In this document: positions 54,076 to 64,000 of the stretch, in pieces | How the letters are laid out: each line of letters begins with the position of its first letter | Numbering within the stretch: position 1 is the first letter of the stretch | NCBI GenBank assembly: GCA_964019695.1 | Contig: OZ026519.1 | Span: forward strand, 29,789,213 to 29,853,212 | Reading direction: 5' to 3' | DNA: 64,000 bases | Origin: Loripinus fragilis | Lineage: Eukaryota > Mollusca > Bivalvia > Lucinida > Lucinidae | Translations under genes and position numbers: made by a program | The notes under the pieces: generated by a model | The model's database searches: none | What the model saw: only the letters and a program-made list of their open reading frames with translations | What the model was told of the DNA's origin: nothing

Positions 54076-55500
54076 TAGGCTATACACCTTGAACCAATGT
54101 TTATGGAAGGTGACTGGGTTACCTAAAACTACCACCCTGTGATTTCATCATTTACACATACATACCATGTCCAGTTGTACTAACTACATACAGGTACAAT
54201 CTGTGACAAAATGAAATAATACAAGACAAAATTAAAACAGTGATAAAAGTAATTATATCTTAACATACATGTACTAGTAATCAATTTTATGGTGGTTTCA
54301 ATCAAATTATGGATGGAATAAAAAGTAGATGCATTGGACCAATAAAACCACACTGCACCTCATGTACTCAAGCGGACAGATTATCCCTCACTGAAGAGGA
54401 ATACAAATTGCATGTTCTTGAATAAATTTTATCCTGTGTTTTTACATTTTTTATGGATGTGCATTATTAACCCCTTTGTACTTGACCAAATCATCATATG
54501 GGCCAGCTCATAAAATTTGGTAGTTATCACATATGCATAAAATTCTTGACAACTGCATGTCCCATGGAGATCTGAAGTCTAGCCTGTCACCCCTAATTAG
54601 TTTCTACAAGAAGGAAAGGCTCTGGTGAGACTGCACTTGCAGAGACTTGTCTGCGCCTTTCCTGCTCACATATGCTTTATTACCGAAATCTCATGAAATG
54701 ACTCATACAGTTTTAGCCAGTCTAAGATCAACAGGGTTAATGTTACAACCATAACCACCAAAACTGATTACAGCTAGGCCAGGGGAGGGGTGCCAACCCT
54801 CAAAGGAACACAAACTAAGAAGATCTAAAAAATGTGTTGTTGATATCATAGGATGATTTGACAATGCATGAATAGTAAATTCTACCAATAATTATTGAAA
54901 ATACATGTAAATATACATAAATATATCTAGTAATTGTCAAATTCGCTAAATATTCTTACAAAAATTTTGTTTAATGGACATCTGTGTTTAACTGTAGCAT
55001 CATTACATTAAGGTCTGGCCAATAACACCATTCAGATGAATGGGTCTTAATAGCTGGGGAACCATGAAATCCAAAACATTTATCTTTGCATGGGATCAGA
55101 TAAATGGGGTCTTATCAGTGTTGTTTCCAGTTTCTTAATTACAGAAAATGGCTTAATTTCTTTTTTTTTTCTTGAATTTTGAATTTAAGATATAAATACC
55201 TTATGAAAATAACAAATGTTTATGCGGTCACTAAATAATTTGTTTATAAGGTTTTTTTGTTGAAATCCAAAGACTAAAATATCAAAGACTCAAAGACATT
55301 AATACTTGAATTGACTATTAAGATTAATATATAAGAAAGGTAACCAATAATTTATACAAAAAGAAAAAACGTCTAATTTCAGAGTGATTATGTAGGTGGA
55401 TCTAACAAAAAACTAGTTTCCAAAATGCTTATAAAATGACTTGAAGTATGTCTAATATATATTTGGACTGAATTATGGCAAGCCATTTTACCATTTATTA
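54076..55500. other. Unassigned sequence
   Basis: A unit related to the 37.5-38.1 kb array lies at about 54600-54680 ('aaaggctctggtgagactgc'). No exon is supported. Confidence 0.45.
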
Positions 55501-55519
55501 AGAAATGTAGATCTCTACT

Positions 55520-55717
55520 TTATCATATAAGATATCTAATATAGGATATAAGATATCTTATATCCTAAATAAGATATCTTATATGCCATATAAGATATCT
55601 TATATCCTAAATTAGATATCTTATATACGATATAAGATATCTTATAAAAGATATCTTATATTATTATTATTATTATAATTATTATTATTGTTATTATCTT
55701 ATATCTTATTATTATTA

Positions 55718-55763
<46 letters not shown>

Positions 55764-56155
55764 CTTATTATTATCATTATAATTATTTATATAAGATATC
55801 TTATATAGGATATAAGATATCTGAGTTGCCAAACTATATAAGATATCTTATATCGCATATAAGATATCTCATATAAGATATAAGATATAAAAGATATAAG
55901 ATATCTTATATCGCATATAAGATATCTTAATTACAAAAAATATATAAGATATCTTTTATCCTATATAAGATATCTTATATCGCAACTAAGATATCTTATA
56001 TGCGATACAAGATATCTTATATGCGATATAAGATATCTTATAAAGGATATAAGATATTTTATATATATAAGATATCTTATATAATATATAAGATATCTCA
56101 TATAATATTTAAGATATCTTATATTGTATATAAGATATCTTATATAACAATGTAC
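55520..56155. repeat. Palindromic AT satellite (ATATAAGATATCTTATAT) with an ATT run
   Basis: Over 30 copies of 'taagatatctta', itself a perfect palindrome, are separated by short variable spacers. The array is interrupted by (ATT)n at 55660-55790. Cruciform-prone. Confidence 0.96.
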
Positions 56156-56159
56156 AGTA

Positions 56160-57475
56160 AGCGCAATGTTTACTGTCATCGCCCTGGGCCCTGTCACCTG
56201 TTAAACTAACAGTACGCGGGAGCCAACTCAAGACCGTAAACATTGAAGGCATTATAGATATCTACATTCCATTATAAATAGTAAAATGGCCTGCCATACT
56301 GAATAGATGATCAAGACTAGAGGAGGGGAGGGAATAAGGTCATCTGAACCTCAACTCTTATAAACAATGTAAGTACCCCGGGGATTTATTGAATTTAGAA
56401 CCTGTGAATACCCAAAACTTCCTACATTGGAATTAAATACATGTAACCTAGAAAATAAATGGTAAAATTATGAAATGCAGTTTAGATTTACTTCTTAGAA
56501 CATGGCAAGCAAGATAAGCTTGATCCAATTTAACCACCAGCCATACCTGACTTTAAAAATGATATAAATCCTGAATGATGCTGCTACAACAGAGGTCCAT
56601 AATTAATTTTTAGTAAATGTTTTAGAATATATTTGTGTTCCTTGCTTACCCAATCTTATCACTAATTAGATACATCAGGCAAAGGTTAAGCATGTTGTTA
56701 TTTAAACCTTGTAAGGACATGTTTTAACAGACAAAATTAGAAAATAACTAGTGTTAATGATTGGTAAGCAAGCAAAGATGTACCCTTCTTAAAGGATGGT
56801 GTTTTCAGTAGGTTTCTAATATCAATCACTCTTTGAGCATTTGCTACATTTCCCATGGAAAAACAACACCTAAATTAATCAGAAAAAAATACAACATGCT
56901 AAACTATGCCTTCAATATCAAGAGAACTTTAGTTTTGGCAGTCAGTTCAATAAAAGAAATATTCTACTCAAAAAGGTTTTGTATCAGTCTCTTTACAAAC
57001 TTCATTTAAGAAATTGTTACTTTATGAAAACTGTTAGAATATACTTTACATTCTTCAAATTTGGCTAAGCGGAGGACAAAATAAATTCTATTTGGTTTCT
57101 GAAAAAAGTTACAGGTATGTTACAAATAATTCTGAAAAAAAATCTTCCAGGAATACCATCTAGCAATAAACAGCTTGGAACCAGATCAGACTCAGCATTT
57201 TGTTGGTCCAGATCTGGGTGAAAACTGTTTTTCAAACGATGGCAGCAGATGACACTAGCAGGCAAATAATTTTAAGATATGCAGTAGGTCACATATATTA
57301 AAAAATTTTGAAAATACAAATTAAACTAGTATTAAAGATCTGAAATGAAGATGGTCACAAAAAACACTTTGTGATAATTTCAAAACTTAGCAAAGTTGAA
57401 GAAGCATAGTAGTCCCTTATAGACTCACTTGAAACTTGTTAGTTGAATAGTGTTCTTGCATCTCTACTGGCAGGC
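56160..57475. other. Unassigned sequence
   Basis: One GATCAG-family hairpin at about 57175-57250. No exon is seen. Confidence 0.45.
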
Positions 57476-57479
57476 TTCA

Positions 57480-57990
57480 AGTGTGATTATGTCATTTCCT
57501 GGTCTTGTCAAAATGTGAGTTGTGTGAGCTGTGGTCTTGTATCTTATCTTGTTGTCATAGGAAGGTATAGGCTGTAATCTGTGATTGGAGTATTTCCTGG
57601 TCTTGTTAAAATGTGAGTTGCATGAGCTGTGGTCTTATATCTTTTCTTGCTGTTTTAGGAAAATAGGCTATGATATGTGATTGGAGTATTTCCTGGTCTT
57701 GTCAAAATAGTGTGGGTAGTATGAAATGTGTCTTTTATCTTTTCTAGCTATCAATGGAAAGTAAGCTGAAATGTGATTGGAGTATTTCCTGGTCTTGTCA
57801 AAATAGTGTGAGTAGTATGAAATGTGTCTTGTATCTTTTCTTGCTATCATAGGAAAGTAAGCTGAAATGTGATTGGAGTATTTCCTGGTCTTGTCTAAAT
57901 AGTGTGAGTAGTATGAAATGTGTCCCGTATCTTTTCTTGCTATCACAGGAAAGTAAGCTGAAATGTGATTGGAGTATTTCCAGGTCTTGT
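57480..57990 (+). repeat. Tandem array, about six units of 93-97 bp
   Basis: Units 'gtgattggagtatttcctgg', 'tcttgtcaaaatagtgtgag', 'tcttttcttgctatcatagg' recur at about 57487, 57584, 57678, 57775, 57868 and 57966. The order (pyrimidine tract, ATAGG, AGTAAGC, 'tttcctggtc') is shared with the 48.1-50.2 kb array, so the two are probably related. Confidence 0.9.
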
Positions 57991-58420
57991 TAAACTGTAG
58001 AACCTATGAACCTTTAACTATGTCAACCCTAAAACCTTTTTTGTTCAGAAATGTATAGGAGTGTGCTTCCAAGTTAACTAAATGCCATTTGCAACCAGAC
58101 ACAATTTAAGTGCTTTAACATACATATTCCTTAAACAATGAATTGAAACTATCAGCTTAGCTACAAAGACTATCAAAAAGATACAAAACATCTTTGAGTA
58201 GAATATTTCATACATTTCAGAACTCTGCAGTAACAGAATCCCTCAATGTACATACTATACCAGAAGTTGTCTCATGATTGAGGCTGATGTGGAGGTGGCA
58301 GTTGGACAGCGGGAACAGCTAATTATTCTTACAAATTACATTGGACTGATTCAAGGAGCAATATGCAATAGATTATTGGACATTAAATGGGTCACCTCAT
58401 CAATGAGAATACCCTAGCTT

Positions 58421-58426
58421 TTTATT
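58421..58426 (-). terminator. Candidate poly(A) signal AATAAA
   Basis: AATAAA on the minus strand, about 230 bp after the TGA of the terminal exon at 58657. Position is plausible. No downstream element was checked. Confidence 0.4.
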
Positions 58427-58656
58427 GTATTTAAAAAACATGGATATGGATCAGCCTGCACATCCTGTGCATTCTGATCAGTACCTTTGTTTTCCACCTT
58501 TTAGAAAGTATAATAGATATACATGGTAAGATCTAAAAAATCAAAATTCTTGCAGTCTCTGTAGCGGAATATGCAGGTTAAATTGGAGTCTCCTTTGGTC
58601 GCAAACCTCGGAGATAGGTATTCTCATACTGAGGCTCTAATATAACCCTTCCCCAT

Positions 58657-58991
58657 TCATCCTAGGAAATATCCCCCTACAGACCTTCCAATACGAAAAG
58701 GTAAGGTCACTGCAGAAATCCCAATACGGAAAGGTAAAGTTAGTACAGACCTAGTGGCAGACAGTACACCACCAACCACCCTTCTGGTCACGGATGAAGA
58801 AGCTGGGACCGGTTGTTCCTCTCGCACCTCGACAGGGACATCCGGTACTACACGAGCTGGCCCAGGGACAACTGGTTCCACACGAGCTGGCTCGGGGACT
58901 GGGACGACCGGTTCCGCTCGCACTAGCACAGGGACCACCGGTACCGGGACTTGCTCTTGAACCTGCCTTACTCTGGGTTGAGCTTCTTCAT
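58657..58991 (-). CDS. Terminal exon of an unknown gene, Pro/Val-rich
   Basis: Acceptor 'tttgtattttcag' is followed by two bases of a split codon, then 110 codons and TGA (58659-58657). The protein starts EEAQPRVRQVQEQVPVPVV. It continues with imperfect repeats (EPVVPVPEPARV, EPVVPGPARV, PDVPVEVREE), then SSSVTRRVVGGVLSATRS, a duplicated LTLPFRIG unit, and ends RSVGGYFLG. It is clearly more GC-rich than its surroundings, and reading frame, splice phase and stop agree with one exon. The tail with two amphipathic LPFRIG repeats and many Gly/Val could associate with membranes; that is a guess. I recognise no family. Confidence 0.75.
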
Positions 58992-59454
58992 CTGAAAATA
59001 CAAAAGAACCATACTTAATCTTTAGAGAAACATATGTGAGAAAATAAAGTTTGATTGCTTATGTCAGGATAGGCATTATTAATCAGAGATTCATAGGCTG
59101 AACCAACTATAAAGATTTTGAGAAGCTGGCTTCAGCAGTCTCAAGAGCCTTCATAATATGATATTATACAATTATTGACTATTGTGGTATTGAATATGAT
59201 GCAATATCCACCAGAGGATACCAATATTGACCAAAGCAAGGTCAATACTGGAATTCTATGGTGGATATCAACATTATATTCAATGACGCAATAGTCAATA
59301 GCTGTTTTATTATATTTTGCAATTTTCTAGTGACCAGTCATAATAGCAAAATCTTCAACATCAGACATCACAAATGCTTAAAATAAGAGCTGTTGCATGA
59401 CAGAGGAGCTCGACATTTATGATCCCCCAAAACCATATAAAACTACTGTCTAAT

Positions 59455-60720
59455 AGTATGGTCTGCTGATAGCCTTTGCAAACAAGTTGACCCAGATCAG
59501 GCTGGACAAAACATTTGGATCCATACTGTATGACAACGATAGTATCCCCTGAATTTTCGAAAAATTCATTGACAAGAAATCAGCAGACAAGGAAAAAGCT
59601 GGAAAAAATTACCTAGTAAGGTTAAAAAAAAATAAACAAGTGTTTCTCAGGCCACTTTTTTGAAAAACAGATGAGGCAGGCAGATTTTATTTTTTATTTT
59701 TTATTTCCCCAAAAAACAGGTAAGGCAAATTTTTATTTTTTATTGCATTAAAAACTAATGAGGCACCTTTTCTTGTTCATTTAAAGTATAAAAATGTTGA
59801 TATTTTTATTTTGACATATGAAAAAAATAAATGAGGCAACTTTTATTTTTATTCAAGTCTGAAAAAGAGACAAGACGAGGGGCATTTCAAACCGATTTGG
59901 AGGGCCTGAGAAACAATTAGAGTTAAATTATTAAGGCTCGTAGATACATACCCTGGATGCAGCCACACACCCAACCACCCAGGCCACCCTCTGAAACAAA
60001 CAAACAAACAGTTTAGCGTATGAGTCACAACAATTAATCATAGTAGAACCAGATCAACTTTATATGCCTGTTTGAACCGTTTGAAGGTTTATCACCTCTT
60101 TGGCTGCTAGTGACTTGTACTGATAATCTTTGCAAACAGTTTGGACCCAGATCAGGCTCGACAAAATATCAGAGGCCTCATCTTTGTCCAAACCTGCTTG
60201 ACAATGAATAACCCTTAATGAGCCAATAACCCTTAATGAGCCAATCGCAACAAAAGTTGTCTGCTTTTCTCATCTGCTGAAATGTTTGAGTAGCCTCTAT
60301 GGCAAACAGTGTGGACCCAGATCAGACTGCTCCTATAGGAGCAGTCTGTTCTGGTTCCACGCTGTTTGCTTCTATACTTAATTCAACAATAATGCTAGAT
60401 AATAAATTTCAGCAGACGACTTCAGCAGACAACATTTTCAGATGCATTTTTTCTTTGCGCTTTAAGGGTTAGGTATTAGGACCAAGTTTTTGATAAATTA
60501 ATTTTGAAAAAAAAAGCAGATTGGACAAAAAAAATCAGGATTTTTTTTCAATCTAGCATGATGGAACTACTTTTTGTAATGGAAAATTAATTCTATGTGG
60601 GCTTTAGTACCTGCTCATGGCCTTTGCAAACAGTTTGGACCCAGATCAGGACCTGACAAGATGTTGGGACTGATCTGAATCCAAGCGTTTGGCAATCTGA
60701 TATTTCTGAAAGCATTTATA
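59455..60720. repeat. Cluster of GATCAG / 'gcaaacagtttggacccaga' hairpin repeats
   Basis: Copies at about 59455-59600, 60110-60200, 60295-60370 and 60615-60720. Poly-T/A-rich degenerate repeats at 59690-59870 ('gaggcaacttttatttttta'). Confidence 0.75.
59952..59990 (-). CDS. Penultimate micro-exon of the same unknown gene
   Basis: Acceptor 'ttgtttgtttcag', 39 nt, donor CAGG|GTATGT. In the phase demanded by the terminal exon (one base left over) it reads GGLGGWVCGCIQ, joining as CIQ-D-EEAQPR. The frame is open, Gly/Trp/Cys-rich, and both splice sites are good. Earlier exons must lie beyond about 60 kb or outside the window, and I could not place them. Confidence 0.65.
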
Positions 60721-61184
60721 AAAAAAAAGTTATTAAAAACAAGTCAATAAGACAACATGGCCAATGAAAACATTATTATGGCCCCTGGCCTTGCTGTCAT
60801 CTCAATTAACCAAGGACCGATAATTTCAAGATAAAAAGCAGCGAAAGTTGTCTTACATATTTATGTGACCCGTTCCTTTGACAAAATGTAAATCCACCTA
60901 CTATGGAATTTCATGATAATACCATAGCTCTCACTAACTGCTGATTTGCAGTTCTGAACTCCCATTTTTGGTGCTGGGACTCCTATTTTTTTAAGGAGGC
61001 TATATTCTTTTGTATGGTGGGACTCCCACTTTTTGGCAAAGAGGGCTCTGGGACTACTGTTTTCAAAATTCAAGTGAGAGCTCTGAATACTGCACATAAT
61101 TTAAGAGATCGTACTAAAATGGGTCACCATGGCAGGCCTCTTATCTGAGTGTGTAATCAAAAATTAACTTTCTTATTTCTCAGT
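60721..61184. other. Unassigned, possible dispersed repeat
   Basis: A minus-strand open frame (61097-60861) is not supported by splice sites or homology. Words such as 'gggactcccactttttggc' and 'gctgggactcctattttttt' hint at an internal repeat. Confidence 0.4.
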
Positions 61185-61262
61185 TTAAACATAACTTGTA
61201 GGAACTCAAAAGAACATCTCAATGAGCCGGTTCTTTTGAGCATCCAAAAGAAATGTACAAAG
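61185..61262. repeat. AAAGAACC stem-loop, solo copy
   Basis: 'aactcaaaagaacatctcaa' faces 'gccggttcttttgagcatcc'. Confidence 0.8.
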
Positions 61263-61549
61263 ATGGGTAAGAAAATATTTGAATTTTTTACCCTGAAAAT
61301 GTTTGCCTATCTAGACCTATGCATGGGTAACCTGTTTTCATATATTTTGCTTAAGTTTAACCTCAGAAAAAGAAAAAATTATAATTGAGCGTATTTGCAA
61401 GCCAATCATATGTCAAGATCTGGTCAGTTTAACTTCAGGAAAAAAAAATACGGGTAATTTATTTGCAAGCCAATCATATGTCTATATGTCTAGATCTGGT
61501 CAGTGTTCGTCTATTTGCCAAATATCTTTCAAACAAAATTTCCAAATGT

Positions 61550-61996
61550 GAGCCTCGACATGAGATTTCAACAATGTGGCATTTTGACTCAGACGAGCCT
61601 GTGCAGCCTCTTTTTAGACTGTCAATTGTCCAGACAGTAGAAATATTTTTTTTTTCTAAATCAACACCTCACACAAAGAAGAAATTATCTGCTTTAATAG
61701 CTCTTTAACGCTTTCAAACTGTTCAATTCTTTCCAGATTCTTTGAAAATTCAGCAGTATGATAGGTATTTGAGAGTTACTCGTTTCCATGAAAATATAAA
61801 ATCTAATTGAATGGAATTCACAAATCTACCTCTTTTTAAGCTTAGAAACTCCATATGCTGTTCAGTCAGTACTTAATATTAATAGAATATTCAAACTTCT
61901 TGCGAAGACTCTGATTAGACTGAGCATATGCGCAGGCTGGTATGAGACTTTGCTGGACACACATACCACATTGTTGGAGGTCTCATGTCATGGCTC
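61550..61996 (+). mobile_element. MITE, 'GAGCC-GTGACATG' family, copy 6, interrupted
   Basis: Both ends are present (GAGCCTCGACATGAGATTTC and GGTCTCATGTCATGGCTC). About 215 bp of unrelated sequence splits the element between 'cctctttttag' (61607) and 'acctctttttaagcttag' (61840). No matching target duplication remains. Confidence 0.8.
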
Positions 61997-61999
61997 ATA

Positions 62000-62740
62000 G
62001 TTTCTGCGTTATCCAGCTTTTTGCTAACTTATATAACAGATTGATGGATGAGTAGGAGAATTGTCTTGCATATAAAAGACTGGATTTGTTTGACAAAATA
62101 TACCAACCTATGGAGTTTCACGAAATATTCCATATCCTTTAAGAGATATGCTTAAAAAGGGATGAGTACCATTCTTCATCTTGGCTTAGCCAAAGGCATT
62201 GAGAAAATTAGTTTTTGCAATCTTATCAGTGCATGTTAAGGTGTTCAAGGTTGGGAAAAAAAGTTCCAGTTTAAGTAGCATGCCCCTAAATAATGTCTCC
62301 GTTACATTTGCCTTCCCGATGAATTTACGATTCACATGTCCAAATCAACCATACGGTGCCGCCACCATAGGGATCCTCGAGACCCTGCGATCATGTACAG
62401 ATTCATGAACATCGTAGCCTCTATGATTTTGTTTATCTATGCACTATGAAATATTTTGAAAATCAAGCCCTAATAGCCCATGGACACATCACAGGTAGAT
62501 GCACGACCAGTGTATGGAAACTGCAAGAGTCATTTGGAGAAAAATGATTGAAAGGACATCGCATGGCCTTCCTGCGTTTTTTTGTGTGAAGTAGGTGAAG
62601 ATTACTCAATAATTGTGGTTTCGGTAGATCTCATCCAGTTTTATATAAGTCCTGTTCAGTCTCCAAAGAAGTCGCAGTATGATCGTAAAGAATGTAAACA
62701 CATGTCGTACATCCCTTACAGAAAAGCTGTCTTTGTGCGA
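62000..62740. other. Unassigned, locally CpG-richer
   Basis: Bases 62280-62420 are more GC-rich and carry open frames on both strands (plus: CPNQPYGAATIGILETLR). Neither has clear splice sites or a recognised family. Confidence 0.4.
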
Positions 62741-63540
62741 ATATCTGATGAATATGCTGCAAACTGCATTGTTAACAGTAATTGTTCGCTTTATATTCAC
62801 TTCTTGTCGCGAATACCCAGCGAAAAAAGTTGGTCTAACAAAAAAGTGATCGCTAAATGTTTGCAGCTTGTCATATAATCGCTGCATATTTGCAGCAAAA
62901 ACTTAAACGTTTTTCAAGCACAAGGTACCTGGGGAGATAGATTCAAAATTATCTCCCCTTAAAACTCTTCAATTAAATGGCAGTCACAAAAATGACAACA
63001 TGTTGAGAAGTCTTTTTACGGTATGTAATCTCTTCTCATGTGTTTTTCTGTTCCTATGATGTTATGAGTTGATACCTTTTGATTGTTTTTGAATGGTTTT
63101 GCTTGCTGAGGTCAGTAAAAAATGGATAAATTTTGATTATTTGAGTTTAACAAGCTTTGACTTTTGTAATTCATCGACTGCTGCTTGTTCGCAGGATATT
63201 CGCAATTATTGTTTGCCACATAATTGCAACAGTTATTTTTACTTTTGATTAAAATGTTCATAGAATATTCGCAGAAACTGCCAGAAAGAGCGCTGGATAT
63301 TCGCTGCATATTTAATTAACATATTTAAATGCATGTACGTCGCATATTCGCAGAATGTTTGCAGGATATTCGCTGCATATCTAATTTGCTGTCTTGAATC
63401 ATGTTCACCACATATTCACTGAATATTCGCAGGCTGTCAATTCAAAGTATTCGCTGCAGACCTAATTTGCATGTGAAAAGTGAACATCGTGAATAATCAC
63501 AGAGTATTCGCTAGCTGTTTGCAAAAAATGTTCGCGGCAG
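62740..63540. repeat. Degenerate cluster of 'atattcgcag / tattcgctgcatat' words
   Basis: At least ten occurrences of TATTCGC followed by AG, TG or AA, often with 'tttgcaggatattcgctgca'. Spacing is irregular. A separate hairpin (GGGGAGATA facing TATCTCCCC) is at 62931-62958. Confidence 0.7.
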
Positions 63541-63689
63541 TGCATTTTTTTCCGCAAGGGATGTAGCTTAGTATGACCTACGATGCCTGAAAAAATGTAC
63601 CGAAAAACCCAGACAAATAATACAATGCTATATGGCAAATGTAACCTAGGCATAATTATGTGTGTAATCAAAATTAATTTTCTTATTTC

Positions 63690-63760
63690 TCAATGTTGTG
63701 GGTACTCAAAAGAACCGTCTCATGGAGATGGTTCTTTTGGACACCCAAAGCATGATATAA
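63690..63760. repeat. AAAGAACC stem-loop, solo copy
   Basis: 'tgttgtgggtactcaaaaga' faces 'tcttttggacacccaaagca', flanked by 'ttaattttcttatttctcaa' as in the array at 38.5-39.5 kb. Confidence 0.85.
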
Positions 63761-63814
63761 AATACTGTTAAGAAATACTTCACAATTTTATCCTCAAAAA
63801 TTATGTCTCTCTGG

Positions 63815-64000
63815 AACTATGAACAGGGGTGGATCTAGGATTTCTGGAAAGTGGGTTCAGATATCATGTGTAAAGAGGGTGGAGGGGGGGGGGGCGGTTG
63901 TTGGGTTTTATCTCATTTTTATCCCCCCACCGACAAGGTTTGGGGGATATAGTGATCAGCCTGCCCGGCGTCCGTCCGTCTGTCTTTGGAAAAAGCTTGT
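63815..64000. repeat. Dispersed repeat end ('aggggtggatctaggattt', 'ccgtccgtctgtc')
   Basis: A G-rich tract (63876-63896) and 'gggggatatagtgatcagcc' followed by a GTCCGTCCGTC tail look like the end of a common dispersed repeat. Cut by the window edge. Confidence 0.6.

Noticed and set aside
62582..62887. Overlapping plus and minus frames of over 90 codons
   Set aside because: Both run through the TATTCGC word cluster, and neither has splice sites or recognisable motifs.

Overview
This is eukaryotic, AT-rich, intron-dominated DNA. Short exons with GT-AG boundaries float in long introns packed with dispersed and tandem repeats. The repeat style (tRNA-derived SINEs, small inverted-repeat transposons, a DIRS-like tyrosine-recombinase retroelement, variable tandem arrays) and the divergence of the one recognisable gene suggest a mollusc, most likely a bivalve. 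The species call is an inference from repeat character only. There are no bacterial-style operons, rRNAs or CRISPR arrays.

The main gene is the 5' half of a minus-strand homologue of M1AP (meiosis 1 associated protein). It lies between 19702 and 11152, and its five coding exons join in phase into 211 residues: 19694-19634, 16252-16095, 15105-14929, 12294-12187 and 11281-11152. The 3' half is not visible and probably lies beyond the left edge. Two of these exons carry tandem duplications of their own splice acceptor plus 5' exon half. Exon 4 is present as six 108-bp units, and exon 5 has one extra decoy copy whose duplication took in the end of a neighbouring MITE. A second minus-strand gene ends on the right (59990-58657) with a Pro/Val-rich terminal exon of unknown function. 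Three further splice-bounded minus-strand exons without an open frame lie at 47295-43929. They could be 5' UTR exons or a long non-coding RNA.

Layout from the left: 1-4.1 kb is a broken DIRS-like retroelement. 4.4-9.5 kb is repeat arrays inside a long inverted repeat (4959-8411). 9.5-20.2 kb is M1AP with five dated MITE insertions. 20.5-28.6 kb holds a SINE, a pogo/psq transposase relic, a hAT-like element with an 8-bp target duplication, and a 1.3-kb foldback element with a 5-bp target duplication that lies inside a possible larger element. 28.7-31 kb is a promoter-like patch and G-rich arrays. 33.3-33.8 kb is a CpG-rich palindromic islet. 37.4-42.8 kb is tandem arrays, including serial hairpins. 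48.1-53.4 kb is more arrays, one of them made of acceptor-donor (AG|GTAAGC) words. 55.5-56.2 kb is a palindromic AT satellite. 57.5-60 kb is the array and 3' end of the second gene. 60-64 kb is dispersed repeats.

The window reads as a record of small inverted-repeat transposons and local tandem duplications reshaping introns. In M1AP they reach the splice sites themselves.
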